Shown: positions 17,013 through 26,405 of the stretch, in pieces
Numbering within the stretch: position 1 is the stretch's first letter
Layout: each line of letters starts with the position of its first letter
NCBI GenBank assembly: GCA_029561145.1
Contig: JAKQJM010000061.1
Coordinates: 1-64,000 of the forward strand
Reading direction: 5' to 3'
Source: Pseudomonadota bacterium
GTDB lineage: Bacteria; Pseudomonadota; Gammaproteobacteria; Xanthomonadales; Rhodanobacteraceae
Length of the DNA: 64,000 bases
Translations under genes and position numbers: made by a program
Notes under the pieces: model-generated
Seen by the model: the letters and a program-made list of their open reading frames with translations, nothing else
Databases searched by the model: none
What the model was told of the DNA's origin: nothing

Positions 17013-17068
17013 GTCGAACGCGGGAAACGGGGAGCGGTGCGCGACATCAACGTCCGCCCGCTCGCCAT

Positions 17069-18199
17069 TCAACTCGTCAACACCTCGACAGCGGGCCGGA
17101 CCTGCGCTTCACGCCCGAGGGCCAGGCCGATGCGGCGCAGTCTATCCGCGAGTTCGGTCGGCGAATCCGCGCAGACCGTTGCATGGCCGACCTTGCGTCC
17201 GGCCCGGGATGACTTGCCGTAGTCATGCCAATGCCCGCGTGACTCGGCCAGTACCGGCTTCGCATCGGGCAGTTCGCCGATCCAGTTGAGCATCGCGCTG
17301 TACCCGTTCGCCCGGGTATCGCCGAGCGGTAGCCCGAGCACTGCGCGGACATGATTCTCGAATTGGCTGCACACCGCGCCTTCGATCGTCCAGTGACCGG
17401 AATTGTGCACACGCGGCGCCATCTCGTTGCCCAGCAGCGATCCATCCACGACGAACAGTTCCAGCGCGAATACCCCGACATAGTCGAGGTGTTCGGCCAA
17501 CGTGCGCGCACGGTCGACGGCACGCGCTTCGAGATCAGGGTCGCCCGGCAGCGGTGCGAGGCTCACCGACAGTATCCCGTCACGATGCCAGTTCCGGGTC
17601 AACGGGTAGTGACGGAACTCGCCGTTGCGGGATCGCACGGCGATTACCGAGACCTCGCGCTCGAACGCCACGAAGGCTTCGAGAATCAGCGGCACTCCGC
17701 CGAGCGAGGCCCAGGCAGGTTCGATATCGGCGTTCTGCCGGATGACATACTGCCCTTTTCCGTCATAGCCGAGCCGACGTGTCTTGAGCACGGCAGGCAG
17801 ACCAGTCGTGGCGACGGCAGCGCGAAGTCCATCGATACTGTCGACAGCCGCATAGGTCGGCGTGTCCAGACCGATCTCGGCGAACAACGCCTTCTCCAGA
17901 AGGCGGTCCTGAGCCACCGCCAACGCCGCCGGATTCGGGAAGACGCGGGTATGCGAGGTCAGCCATTGCGCGGTATCCGTTGGTACATTCTCGAAATCGA
18001 AAGTCGCGACATCGACCTGCGAAGCAAATTTCCCGAGCGCGGCGAAATCACGCCAGTCAGCCTGCAGGACGGGGGCGACCTGCGCGGCACAGGCATCCGG
18101 CGCGCTGTCGACAACCAGAAAGCGATGACCGAGGGGGGCGCCGGCAATGGCGAGCATGCGTGCGAGCTGGCCGCCTCCGAGTATGCCTATCGTTGCCAC
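17069..18199 (-). CDS. purK: N5-carboxyaminoimidazole ribonucleotide synthase
   Basis: This 376-residue ATP-grasp enzyme converts AIR plus bicarbonate to N5-CAIR in purine synthesis. The N-terminal GILGGGQLARML, the ATP-grasp GYDGKGQYVI and NEMAPRVHNSGHWT are diagnostic. It starts two bases after the purE stop, forming the usual purEK operon. Confidence 0.97.
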   Translation of the reverse strand: MATIGILGGGQLARMLAIAGAPLGHRFLVVDSAPDACAAQVAPVLQADWRDFAALGKFASQVDVATFDFENVPTDTAQWLTSHTRVFPNPAALAVAQDRLLEKALFAEIGLDTPTYAAVDSIDGLRAAVATTGLPAVLKTRRLGYDGKGQYVIRQNADIEPAWASLGGVPLILEAFVAFEREVSVIAVRSRNGEFRHYPLTRNWHRDGILSVSLAPLPGDPDLEARAVDRARTLAEHLDYVGVFALELFVVDGSLLGNEMAPRVHNSGHWTIEGAVCSQFENHVRAVLGLPLGDTRANGYSAMLNWIGELPDAKPVLAESRGHWHDYGKSSRAGRKVGHATVCADSPTELADRLRRIGLALGREAQVRPAVEVLTS

Positions 18200-18201
18200 G
18201 T

Positions 18202-18702
18202 CTAGTCCTTGCGCGGATCGGAATGCGCCAATGCGGCATCGGTCTGCTCGCGCCGATAGGCCTCGAGTCGTCCCGCAAGCGCCGGATCAGCCGGCGCGAG
18301 CATGGCGGCGGCGAACAGCGCCGCATTGACAGCGCCAGCACGGCCGATGGCGAACGTCGCAACCGGAATGCCGGCGGGCATCTGCACGATCGAATAGAGG
18401 GAGTCGACACCGCTGAGGGCCTGGGACTGGACGGGCACGCCGAGAACCGGCACACGAGTCTTCGCAGCCAGCATTCCGGGCAAGTGTGCCGCTCCGCCAG
18501 CACCGGCGATGATCGCGCAGAGACCACGCGCAGAGGCCGTGCTGGCGTAGTCGAACATCACATCGGGTGTTCGATGCGCCGACACGATTCGGACCTCGCA
18601 GGCGATCGACAGGCGATCAAGCGTATCGACGGCATGTCGCATGGTTTCCCAGTCGGATCGGGAGCCCATCACAACGCCAACTTTGGGCATTTCGGCGGAC
18701 AT
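18202..18702 (-). CDS. purE: N5-carboxyaminoimidazole ribonucleotide mutase
   Basis: This 166-residue class I PurE isomerises N5-CAIR to CAIR. Motifs are [14 protein letters not shown] at the N-terminus, the active-site [21 protein letters not shown] and [10 protein letters not shown]. It is the first gene of the purEK operon. It is divergent from the small Trm112-like gene. Confidence 0.97.
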   Translation of the reverse strand: MSAEMPKVGVVMGSRSDWETMRHAVDTLDRLSIACEVRIVSAHRTPDVMFDYASTASARGLCAIIAGAGGAAHLPGMLAAKTRVPVLGVPVQSQALSGVDSLYSIVQMPAGIPVATFAIGRAGAVNAALFAAAMLAPADPALAGRLEAYRREQTDAALAHSDPRKD

Positions 18703-18799
18703 TGACTTGGCTGTCGTGCTGGAAAATCGCTATTGTACGCATATTGCGCAAGCAGTCCGGCAGGTTGCGGCGGTGTCTTGCACGCACGGAGTTGGATCA

Positions 18800-19066
18800 T
18801 TGGACAAGCGCCTGCTCGAAATACTTTGTTGCCCGCAATCAAGGGCTGGATTACGTCAAGCCCGTCGGGAGGAAATCGATGCGGTGAATCGTGCGATCGC
18901 CGCAGGCTCCGTCAGGAATGCATCCGGCGAAATCCTGAAGTCTGCCCTGTCCGATGCGCTGGTCACGGTAGACGGGCTGACCATCTACCGTATTGAAGAC
19001 GATATTCCGGTCATGCTTGTCAATGACGCCATCAGTACGCGACAGCTGAACGATTTTCCCCGCTGA
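18800..19066 (+). CDS. Trm112/UPF0434-family small protein
   Basis: The 88-residue protein begins LDKRLLEILCCPQSRAGL and ends in the DDIPVMLVNDA segment typical of YcaR/Trm112-like proteins. Relatives activate methyltransferases or have unknown roles. The proposed start is TTG with GGAG 8 bases upstream; upstream in-frame residues do not look like family sequence. The CPxC zinc site of the family is reduced to CPQS, so zinc binding is doubtful. Confidence 0.8.
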   Translation: MDKRLLEILCCPQSRAGLRQARREEIDAVNRAIAAGSVRNASGEILKSALSDALVTVDGLTIYRIEDDIPVMLVNDAISTRQLNDFPR

Positions 19067-19189
19067 ATCAATCCCCGGGAGTTGTGACGGAGTTCACACT
19101 TGCCAAGCCGGCGGCACATGATGCTGCAGGGACACTGAGGCAAGCTGCACACTGTGAAATGGCGCGGGTCGTCGCCAGGATGAGGATAC

Positions 19190-21601
19190 ATGTCCACCCC
19201 CGAAGACATGCCGAGTAAAGTGATCGAACTCAAGCAGCGGCAGGGCGGCGCCGGCAGCTCCGGCGATCGCCTTGGCGAACTGCTCAAGCTCGTGCGCGGA
19301 ATCGCGCTGAAGCGCGTGAATGGCCTGGTCAGCACCTTGTTCGAAAACGTCGACGATGCGCTGTTTCATCTCGCCGAGCGCGCGGAAAGCAACGCCGTCC
19401 AGGTCCAGTTTTTCGATGGCATGCGCGAAGTGCGCAAGAAGCGCCAGCTCGTCGAGCGCATGTTCCAGGAGCAGCTTTCGCAGATCTTCACCGATTTTGC
19501 GGACGGACGGCTGAAACCGGTCCGGTCCGAGGTCGCCAGCCAGACTGGCGGCGGATTGTCTCTCGTCGACGATCAGGAGCTCGAGGATTCGCTGGCCATA
19601 TCAAGCATGGTTGCGAAGGCCGAGAACCGCCTCGCACGCACCCTGCATCTGGTCAACCAGCGGCTCTCCGTGATCAATGGCGGCACCGCCGTCGAGGATG
19701 CGAGCAATCCGATCGGACCTGCTCCGTTGTGTCAGGCATTCCGCTTGGCCGTGCGCGAATTCGACCTCAACGTCCAGGTCAAGTTGATCATCTACAAGCT
19801 CTACGACCGCTATGTCATGTCGGGACTCGAGCCGCTGTACGACGAAGTCAACGGCGAATTGATCCGGGCCGGCGTCCTGCCGCAGATCCGGCACCAGTTG
19901 CCGCAGTCGGCCCGTCCGCGCGGCACGGCGCCAGGTCGTGCCGGCAATGGCCCCGCCGACGGTTTCGTAGTCGATGAGCAGGCCGGGGGCGGGTCCGCCG
20001 GTTACCCGGGTGGCCACTACGACTCGGTGGCTGCCGAGATCCAGGCCGAGCTCTACAGCACCCTGCGTGGCCTGCTCGCCAACCGTCGCCACAGCGTTGA
20101 CTACGCGAACGAGAGTTCTGCCGGCTATGCCGGCGGCACCGGCGGCATGGTGCCGAATCTCAGCCCGACCGACCTGCTCAGCGCCTTGACGATCCTGCAG
20201 GGCCAGTCCAAGGAGGCCCAGGCCCATGCCGAAAGCGTTGTTGATGCGGCTCACGCGGTCCAGCAGATCAAGCAGGAACTGCTGGAACAGGCGCAACGTC
20301 TCGGTGGCGCCGCAACCAGTGGCTACCATGTTTCGTCGGCCGACGAAGACACCATTGACCTGGTCGGGATGCTGTTCGAATTCATCCTGCAGGATCGCAA
20401 CCTGCCTCCGCAGATACAGGCGCTGGTCGGACGGCTGCAGATTCCGTATCTGAAGATCGCGATTCTCGACAAGCACCTGTTCGCGCAGAAGACGCACCCG
20501 GCACGTCGATTGCTTGATGCCATGGCAGAGGCCGGCAAGAGCTGGTCCGCCGAATCGGATGTCGACAGCAAGCTGTACGACCGCATCAAGGCCGTCGTCG
20601 AAACGATCCTCAACGAATTCGACGACGACCTCGCTGTCATCGAACATGAACTTGCCGGGTTCGAGCAGTTCCTGCACCAACACAGGCGTCGTGCGGAGCT
20701 TGCCGAACAGCGTGCCGCCGAGGTCACGCGCGGTCGCGAGAAACTGCATACGGCACGTCGTGACGCGGCTCGTGAAATCCTCAACCGCATTGGCAACCGC
20801 GAGCTGGCTCCCGTCATTCACAACGTGTTGTCACGTCCGTGGGCGAACTATCTCGTCCTCACCGACCTTCGTCATGGCAACCAGTCCGATGAGTGGAAGA
20901 ACGCCCTGCGTTTCGCCGATGAATTCATCTGGAGCTCACTGCCGAAAAAGACTCCCGCAGACAAGGAACGCCTGCGCGCCCTGCTGCCGCAACTCGAGAA
21001 AGCCCTCAAGCATGGCCTTGGCACCGTGGCCTTCCACGAGGGAGACGTCCGCGCCTTGATGCAGGAACTCTCGCAGTTCTACCAGCGCCTGCTCAATGGA
21101 GAGGAGTTCGAGCTGAAGACAGCTCGTGAAGTGATCACCGACAATGCCGCAGCAAGCGAGGCATCTCCCCCAACCGAAGGCGCTGCAACGGGAGCGCCCG
21201 AATCGACCCCGACGACACAGAGTCCGGTCGAGGAGATCGTACTGAGTTCGGGAAGCATCGAACCCGAGGCAGCCGAAGTCGTCGAGGATGGCGACGAGCA
21301 TGTCGATGCCGCGAAACAGATGAAGGTCGGCAACTGGATCGAATTCATCGACGAGAGCGGTAACCGCGAACGCGCCAAGCTTTCATGGATCAGCCCGATA
21401 AGCTCGAAGTATCTCTTCGTCAACCGGCGCGGCCTGAAGGTATGCGACAAGTCGGTTTCAGCACTTGCGGTCGAATTGCGCCGCGGTACGGCCGTGCTGC
21501 TGGAAGAGGTGCCGCTGTTTGACCGGGCACTCGATGCGATCGTCGAGCGCCTCAAGCAGACACATTCGTCCGGCGATTCGACTGCCGCGCCTGCCGGTTG
21601 A
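19190..21601 (+). CDS. DUF1631-domain protein
   Basis: This 803-residue cytosolic protein matches the DUF1631 family: N-terminal LLKLVRGIALKRVNGLVSTLFENVDDALFHLAERAESN, the central LLFEFILQDRNLPPQIQALVGRLQIPYLKIAILD segment, and a C-terminal region with VGNWIEFIDESGNRERAKLSWISP that resembles a PilZ-like beta barrel. Long helical stretches with Q/A/E runs are present around 330-360 and 490-530. No enzymatic role is established for the family; the PilZ-like end hints at c-di-GMP signalling. GAGGA precedes the ATG. Confidence 0.88.
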   Translation: MSTPEDMPSKVIELKQRQGGAGSSGDRLGELLKLVRGIALKRVNGLVSTLFENVDDALFHLAERAESNAVQVQFFDGMREVRKKRQLVERMFQEQLSQIFTDFADGRLKPVRSEVASQTGGGLSLVDDQELEDSLAISSMVAKAENRLARTLHLVNQRLSVINGGTAVEDASNPIGPAPLCQAFRLAVREFDLNVQVKLIIYKLYDRYVMSGLEPLYDEVNGELIRAGVLPQIRHQLPQSARPRGTAPGRAGNGPADGFVVDEQAGGGSAGYPGGHYDSVAAEIQAELYSTLRGLLANRRHSVDYANESSAGYAGGTGGMVPNLSPTDLLSALTILQGQSKEAQAHAESVVDAAHAVQQIKQELLEQAQRLGGAATSGYHVSSADEDTIDLVGMLFEFILQDRNLPPQIQALVGRLQIPYLKIAILDKHLFAQKTHPARRLLDAMAEAGKSWSAESDVDSKLYDRIKAVVETILNEFDDDLAVIEHELAGFEQFLHQHRRRAELAEQRAAEVTRGREKLHTARRDAAREILNRIGNRELAPVIHNVLSRPWANYLVLTDLRHGNQSDEWKNALRFADEFIWSSLPKKTPADKERLRALLPQLEKALKHGLGTVAFHEGDVRALMQELSQFYQRLLNGEEFELKTAREVITDNAAASEASPPTEGAATGAPESTPTTQSPVEEIVLSSGSIEPEAAEVVEDGDEHVDAAKQMKVGNWIEFIDESGNRERAKLSWISPISSKYLFVNRRGLKVCDKSVSALAVELRRGTAVLLEEVPLFDRALDAIVERLKQTHSSGDSTAAPAG

Positions 21602-21717
21602 ACGTACCACCCGCCTGAACCTGATCCCGTTGCGCGCTGGCGCAGAGCCGCGGTGCGTCATATCCTCCGCCAGGGCGCGTCCGGTGCCTGCGCATTCCGG
21701 CGATTGTGTAGCGGGGC

Positions 21718-22602
21718 ATTCGTATCAACAAGCATATCCATCGAACCATCAGTGACCTTGATCCCGAGTCGATCCGCGCCGATGTCGAAAGGGCGCTGCG
21801 CGAAGACATCGGCAGCGGCGATGTCACGGCAGATCTCCTGCCGCAGGCGAGGCTCGCCACTGCCCGCGTGATCACGCGTGAAGCGGCAATCATCTGCGGC
21901 CGTGACTGGTTCGATGCCTGTTTCCACGCACTCGATCCGGCGGTCGAGATCGAATGGCAGGTCGAGGAAGGTGCGCGCGCCGCGCCCGGCCAGGTCCTCT
22001 GCAACGTCACAGGTCCGGCGCGAGCCCTGGTCACTGCGGAAAGAAGTGCGCTCAATTTCCTGCAAACCCTGTCCGCCACCGCAACCGTGACTGCAAGTTA
22101 TGTCGAGGCGATTCGGGGGACCGGCACGACCATCCTTGATACCCGCAAGACCTTGCCGGGCCTGCGCAATGCGCAGAAATACGCGGTTCGCGCCGGCGGG
22201 GGCCATAACCACCGCATGGGTCTGCACGACGCGATCCTGATCAAGGAAAACCATATCGCGGCAGCCGGTTCAATCGCCGATGCGGTCAAACTCGCCCGCC
22301 GCCTGCACCCCGAGATCATGATCGAAGTCGAGGTCGAGAATTTCAGCGAACTGCGCGAAGCCCTTGCCGCGGGCACTGATCGCATCATGCTTGACGAGTT
22401 CGAACTCGACGAACTGGTCCAGGCCGTCACCGAAGTCGATGGCCGAGTCCCGCTTGAAGTGTCGGGTGGTGTCGGATTCGATCGCGTTCGCGCGATCGCT
22501 GAAACCGGAGTCGACTACATCTCGATCGGGGCGTTGACCAAGCACATCCGCGCGGTCGACCTGTCGATGCGCATTGGACTGGTCGAACCAGACCGCGGCT
22601 GA
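21718..22602 (+). CDS. nadC: Quinolinate phosphoribosyltransferase (nicotinate-nucleotide pyrophosphorylase)
   Basis: The protein converts quinolinate and PRPP to nicotinate mononucleotide in NAD synthesis. Diagnostic segments are EDIGSGDVTADLLP, AERSALNFLQTLS, DTRKTLPGLRNAQKYAVRAGGGHNHRMGL, LIKENHI, EVEVEN and ISIGALTKH. The N-terminal family sequence (DVERALREDIGSGD) is encoded upstream of the first GTG (21868). Between it and the in-frame stop at 21709 there is no ATG, GTG, TTG or CTG, so ATT at 21718 or ATC at 21724 is proposed as the start (about 292-294 residues, normal length). Confidence 0.88.
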   Translation: MRINKHIHRTISDLDPESIRADVERALREDIGSGDVTADLLPQARLATARVITREAAIICGRDWFDACFHALDPAVEIEWQVEEGARAAPGQVLCNVTGPARALVTAERSALNFLQTLSATATVTASYVEAIRGTGTTILDTRKTLPGLRNAQKYAVRAGGGHNHRMGLHDAILIKENHIAAAGSIADAVKLARRLHPEIMIEVEVENFSELREALAAGTDRIMLDEFELDELVQAVTEVDGRVPLEVSGGVGFDRVRAIAETGVDYISIGALTKHIRAVDLSMRIGLVEPDRG

Positions 22603-22603
22603 T

Positions 22604-23404
22604 TCAGATCTTGCCGAGGTATTTGAGCACGCCGATCGCGATCGCACCTATGAGCACCACGGCGCCAATGATCCAGCCAATCGGAGATCCTGACCCCGTG
22701 CTGGCCGGTGCAGCGTCCTCGACCGGGTGCGGTGCTGCCGCCGGAGCCTGACTTCCCGGCGCCAGCAACAGGAAGCGGACGGTATCGAGGCGCAACTCGT
22801 CGCCTGGATTGAGCATGCCGGTGTGCACGCGCTTGTCGTTGATCCACGTGCCGTTGGCCGAGCCCAGGTCCTCGACCATGACGCCTTCGGCAGTCACCTG
22901 CAGGCGCGCATGCTGGCGAGAAATCTCTTCCGCAGGAATCGGGATGCCGCAGTCACTCTGGCGACCGATCGTCATCGATCCGACGAGGGCGAAATTGCGT
23001 CCGAACGTCGCTCCCGATACACCGCGGAGCATGAACTTCGGCAGGGCCATGCGCACCCGCGTCCGGCCATCGTCTTCGCGCATCGCCGGCGCAACGCTTG
23101 CCGCCGGCATCGCGGCTGGCTTCTCATTGGCGACGACGCGACATCCGATGCGCCCGAACAGCAACAGGTCACCAGGCTTGAGCGGACCTTCCTGGGTGAT
23201 CTGACGACCGTTCAGGACAGTTGCCACGGACTGGTCGCGAATGCGCACGACGGCTTTTCCACCGCGAATTTCGATCTCGCAATGGTTCACCGCCACACCT
23301 GGGGCCACGAGCACGATCTGACTGTCGCTGCTGGAACCGATCCTCGTGACTCCCTCACCGAGGTCGACGGCAGCATGCTCTCCATTCGGAAATATCAACT
23401 TCAT
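22604..23404 (-). CDS. Double FHA-domain membrane protein
   Basis: This 266-residue protein has two forkhead-associated phosphothreonine-binding domains. The first (about 18-85) is weak: RIGSSSDSQIVL, VNHCEI, VLNGRQI. The second (about 125-210) is canonical: TIGRQSDCGIPIPAEEISRQHARL and SANGTWINDKRV. A single TM helix near the C-terminus (IGWIIGAVVLIGAIAIGVLKYL) follows a Pro/Ala linker. It lies 31 bases downstream of the Ser/Thr kinase gene, so it is probably a reader of that kinase's phosphorylation. GGAGGGA precedes the ATG. Confidence 0.9.
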   Translation of the reverse strand: MKLIFPNGEHAAVDLGEGVTRIGSSSDSQIVLVAPGVAVNHCEIEIRGGKAVVRIRDQSVATVLNGRQITQEGPLKPGDLLLFGRIGCRVVANEKPAAMPAASVAPAMREDDGRTRVRMALPKFMLRGVSGATFGRNFALVGSMTIGRQSDCGIPIPAEEISRQHARLQVTAEGVMVEDLGSANGTWINDKRVHTGMLNPGDELRLDTVRFLLLAPGSQAPAAAPHPVEDAAPASTGSGSPIGWIIGAVVLIGAIAIGVLKYLGKI

Positions 23405-23435
23405 TGCATCTCCCTCCGGACGCAGGCGCGCCGGA

Positions 23436-25880
23436 TCATTGGCCAATCTCGCGAACAAGGCGGAATCCGAGCGTGTTCAACGCCACGTCCTCGGAGTAAC
23501 TGTCGCTCATCATCAGGGCGTCCTTGTCGGCCGTCGACATCCAGCCGCGACCGCGCAACCCGTGCTCCCGGCACCCTGCCGAAAGCGCCGCTGCCTTTCC
23601 GCAGGCGGCCACCCATTCACGGACATTGCCATCAAGGTCGAACACACCGGCAACAGCCGGGAATCGCCCGGCTGGCGCCGTCGCTGCAAAGCCGTCGTCG
23701 CAATCGGCGCCGGCTCTCGAATCGAAGGCTTTCTTGTAGGCCGCATCCGCGAGGTTCGCCGATGAGCAGCTTGCGGCCGGCGACTTGCCTGCTTGTTGCT
23801 CCCATTCCGCGGCTGTCGGCAAGCGGTACCGATAGCCGGTCTCCTTGCTGAGCCATTCGGCGTAAGCCACCGCTTCGCCAAAACTCACGCAAACGACGGG
23901 ATGACTGTCGTCCTGGGTAATGTCCGCCGACTGCCAGTCACGTTTGCGTGACGAGCGGAATATCGATTCACGATCCCGGCACGAGGGGCCCTTGCCGGAA
24001 AACTGGCGGCTTCCGGCGACGCGCCACCAGATACCGAAATCGCCACGGGTGGTTTCTCGTCGGGCGAATGCCAGGCTTGACGATACGAGCACCATCTCCG
24101 GCGCCTTGCGATCTCCGATCCTGTCCTGGAACACGTAACCGGGTTTTCCGATGCGATCGACCAGCTTCAGACCGTCACGTGCCGCCTTGTTGTTCTTGTC
24201 GAGGACAGCGGCCTTCTCGAAGGCCGTCCGCGCTTCCGCCGATTTCATGCGCTCGACCGCTGCCCCGGCCTCGACCAGCAACTTGTCGACTTCGCTCTTG
24301 CGCCGCTTTCCGATCTCCCCGACGAGCTCCGTTCCATCAGGCATCGAACCGGCGACTTCCTGCGCCTTGTCGAGAAAACCGGAGAATTCGGCAAGATTGC
24401 CTGATGCCCACGACTTGTCCGCAAGATCGACATAAGCGCGCGCCGTGTCGAGGACGCCCTGCTTGGCTGGCTTGGAATCCGCATTGATCCTCAAGGCCAG
24501 GCTGAAACGCTCGAAGGCGTTGAACCTCGGAGGATTGGTCAGCCGCGAACCGGCAAGGTCCGCGCGCGCCTGCCGCACCAGTTCGACCACGGGATCCACG
24601 ACGGTCGGGATGCTTGCGAGGTCAAGCTCTTCGGCAAACAGCTCGGGGGCCTCGACAGCACCGGACTCTGCCGGTTCCAGCGGCATCTGCGTGTCGCCCC
24701 GCGGAGCCTCCGCGAGCTTGGCAGCCAGAGCCGTCTTCCGCTCGTCTTGAACAGCGGCGCTTGGCGACACCCTGGCTGCTGTCGCCGCAGCGGGTTCGGC
24801 AACGATGCCGGGCTTCTTGTCGCGCCCTGCAATCAACACGTACCCAACCGAACCGATCAACAGCACACCGGCCGCAGCCAAGGCCCACGGCAGCCACGAG
24901 CGCTTCGCCGCAACCGCTCCAGCGACTGCTTGCGTCTTGTTTGCAACGATCGACTCATCCAGCGTCGGCAATACCCCGATCCGGGTCGGCGCCTCCTGGG
25001 CCTTGAGCGCATTGGAGAGGGCTTCACGTTGAATGACGCGGGTCGGCGCATCCTGCGATTCGGAGCCCGTTGCCGCCGAACGCGGCTCGATGGTGCCGAG
25101 CGCCTCGATGAATTCCTCCGCATCCTGATAACGCTGGGCCGGATCCTTGGCCAATGCCTTGTCGATCAGTGACTGCCAATGTTCCAGCCCGGCGGGCAAC
25201 CGCGGAATCGGTTCGAATACGTGCGCATAAGACACGGCGAATCCGTCGGCGCCTTCGTACGGCGGCTTGCCCGTCAATCCGAACCACGTCAGCACACCGA
25301 GCCCGTACAGGTCCGACCGCGCGTCGACGTCGATGCCTCGCGCCTGCTCGGGACTCATGTAGTGGCTTGTGCCGATCGAGATACCGGCGCTGGTGATGCG
25401 AGCTGACTGACTGAAAGCACGTGCGATGCCGAAATCGGTCAGCAATGGGGTGTCGCTGACGTCGAACAGGATATTGCCCGGTGCGACGTCGCGATGTACG
25501 TAACCGCGATGATGGGCGTAGCCGAGCGCGTTGGCGATGCCTTCAAGAATGCGCAACAGGTCCTTGTCGGAAAGACCCATGCGCACGCGCTGGGCAAAGT
25601 CACCGCCCGACAGGTATTGCATCGAGAAGTAGTTGAGCTGCGCCTGGGTGACGCCGACGTCATATACCTGGACGATGTTCGGATGGGCCAGCGAGGCCAG
25701 CATCCGCGCCTCCTGCATGAACCGCTTCGAAAACGTCGGATCGGCAGCCAAAGCCGGCGCCATCACCTTCAACGCGACCTCACGATCCAGGGAGGTCTGC
25801 AAGGCCAGGTAAACGCTGGCCATGCCTCCGACACCCACTTCGCGTCGGATCACGTAGCCTGGAATATCAATCGCAGTCAC
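23436..25880 (-). CDS. Ser/Thr protein kinase with C-terminal SUMF (formylglycine-enzyme-like) domain
   Basis: This 814-residue membrane protein has a Hanks-type kinase domain at 8-270: GVGGMASVY, catalytic K38, HRD 129-131, DFG 149-151 and SPEQA. The catalytic-loop Lys of HRDxKxxN is replaced (HRDVAPGN, A133). A TM helix follows (WALAAAGVLLIGSVGYVLIAG, about 330), then a helical region and a C-terminal SUMF/FGE-sulfatase fold (about 590-814: RLPTAAEWEQQAG, DLDGNVREWVA, GFRLVRE). It has the layout of PpkA-like kinases, but no type VI secretion genes are nearby. The FHA gene follows in the same operon. Confidence 0.9.
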   Translation of the reverse strand: MTAIDIPGYVIRREVGVGGMASVYLALQTSLDREVALKVMAPALAADPTFSKRFMQEARMLASLAHPNIVQVYDVGVTQAQLNYFSMQYLSGGDFAQRVRMGLSDKDLLRILEGIANALGYAHHRGYVHRDVAPGNILFDVSDTPLLTDFGIARAFSQSARITSAGISIGTSHYMSPEQARGIDVDARSDLYGLGVLTWFGLTGKPPYEGADGFAVSYAHVFEPIPRLPAGLEHWQSLIDKALAKDPAQRYQDAEEFIEALGTIEPRSAATGSESQDAPTRVIQREALSNALKAQEAPTRIGVLPTLDESIVANKTQAVAGAVAAKRSWLPWALAAAGVLLIGSVGYVLIAGRDKKPGIVAEPAAATAARVSPSAAVQDERKTALAAKLAEAPRGDTQMPLEPAESGAVEAPELFAEELDLASIPTVVDPVVELVRQARADLAGSRLTNPPRFNAFERFSLALRINADSKPAKQGVLDTARAYVDLADKSWASGNLAEFSGFLDKAQEVAGSMPDGTELVGEIGKRRKSEVDKLLVEAGAAVERMKSAEARTAFEKAAVLDKNNKAARDGLKLVDRIGKPGYVFQDRIGDRKAPEMVLVSSSLAFARRETTRGDFGIWWRVAGSRQFSGKGPSCRDRESIFRSSRKRDWQSADITQDDSHPVVCVSFGEAVAYAEWLSKETGYRYRLPTAAEWEQQAGKSPAASCSSANLADAAYKKAFDSRAGADCDDGFAATAPAGRFPAVAGVFDLDGNVREWVAACGKAAALSAGCREHGLRGRGWMSTADKDALMMSDSYSEDVALNTLGFRLVREIGQ

Positions 25881-26063
25881 GGCAGCTCCCCTACCCTTCG
25901 CGCTGATTGTAACGAATCGCGAAGGACTGTCAGTGAATTGGCGCAGTATCGACCCACGATGCCTTTGTCGCCGAATGAGGGATCAGGCCGAAATGATCCT
26001 TTCATTGCCGACAATCCGATGCCCCGGCTTGCCGGCTGGCGCGACCGCACTCAGACTGGCGCC

Positions 26064-26405
26064 ATGTCAGGCACCTTGCTGTTTTTCCTGTTGACCGGCG
26101 CGGTCGTAGCCATCTGGCTCGATGCGCTCGCGCTGCGCGAGCTCGCCAGTCGACACAGTCGCCGCCAGTGCGAGCAGGCCGGGCTGCAATGGCTCGACCA
26201 GAACGTCGTGCTCGACAGGCTTGAGCTGAAGAGGGTCGACGGCCGCCTGGCCCTCCTCCGGCGCTACCGCTTCGAGGTCAGCGTCGACGGCGCCGACAGG
26301 CATCGCGGGAGCATCTGGATGCATGGGAAACAGGTGGTGGGCGCCAGCATGCCGAGTTCGGACATGTCGGCGACGCCGCCCGCAATACCGATTCCGCCTA
26401 TTTGA
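26064..26405 (+). CDS. DUF3301 membrane-anchored protein
   Basis: This 113-residue protein has one N-terminal TM helix (LLFFLLTGAVVAIWLDAL) and then the DUF3301 signature ALRELASRHSRRQCEQAGLQWLDQNVVLDRLELKR and RRYRFEVSVDG. Function is unknown in the family. It is convergent with sspB and the two stop codons overlap by 8 bases. The Met before SGTLLFF is the only start compatible with the usual family N-terminus. Confidence 0.85.
   Translation: MSGTLLFFLLTGAVVAIWLDALALRELASRHSRRQCEQAGLQWLDQNVVLDRLELKRVDGRLALLRRYRFEVSVDGADRHRGSIWMHGKQVVGASMPSSDMSATPPAIPIPPI

Noticed and set aside
21868-22602. nadC started at the GTG at 21868
   Set aside because: It would remove about 45 family-conserved residues (EDIGSGDVTADLLP), so a non-canonical upstream start is more likely.
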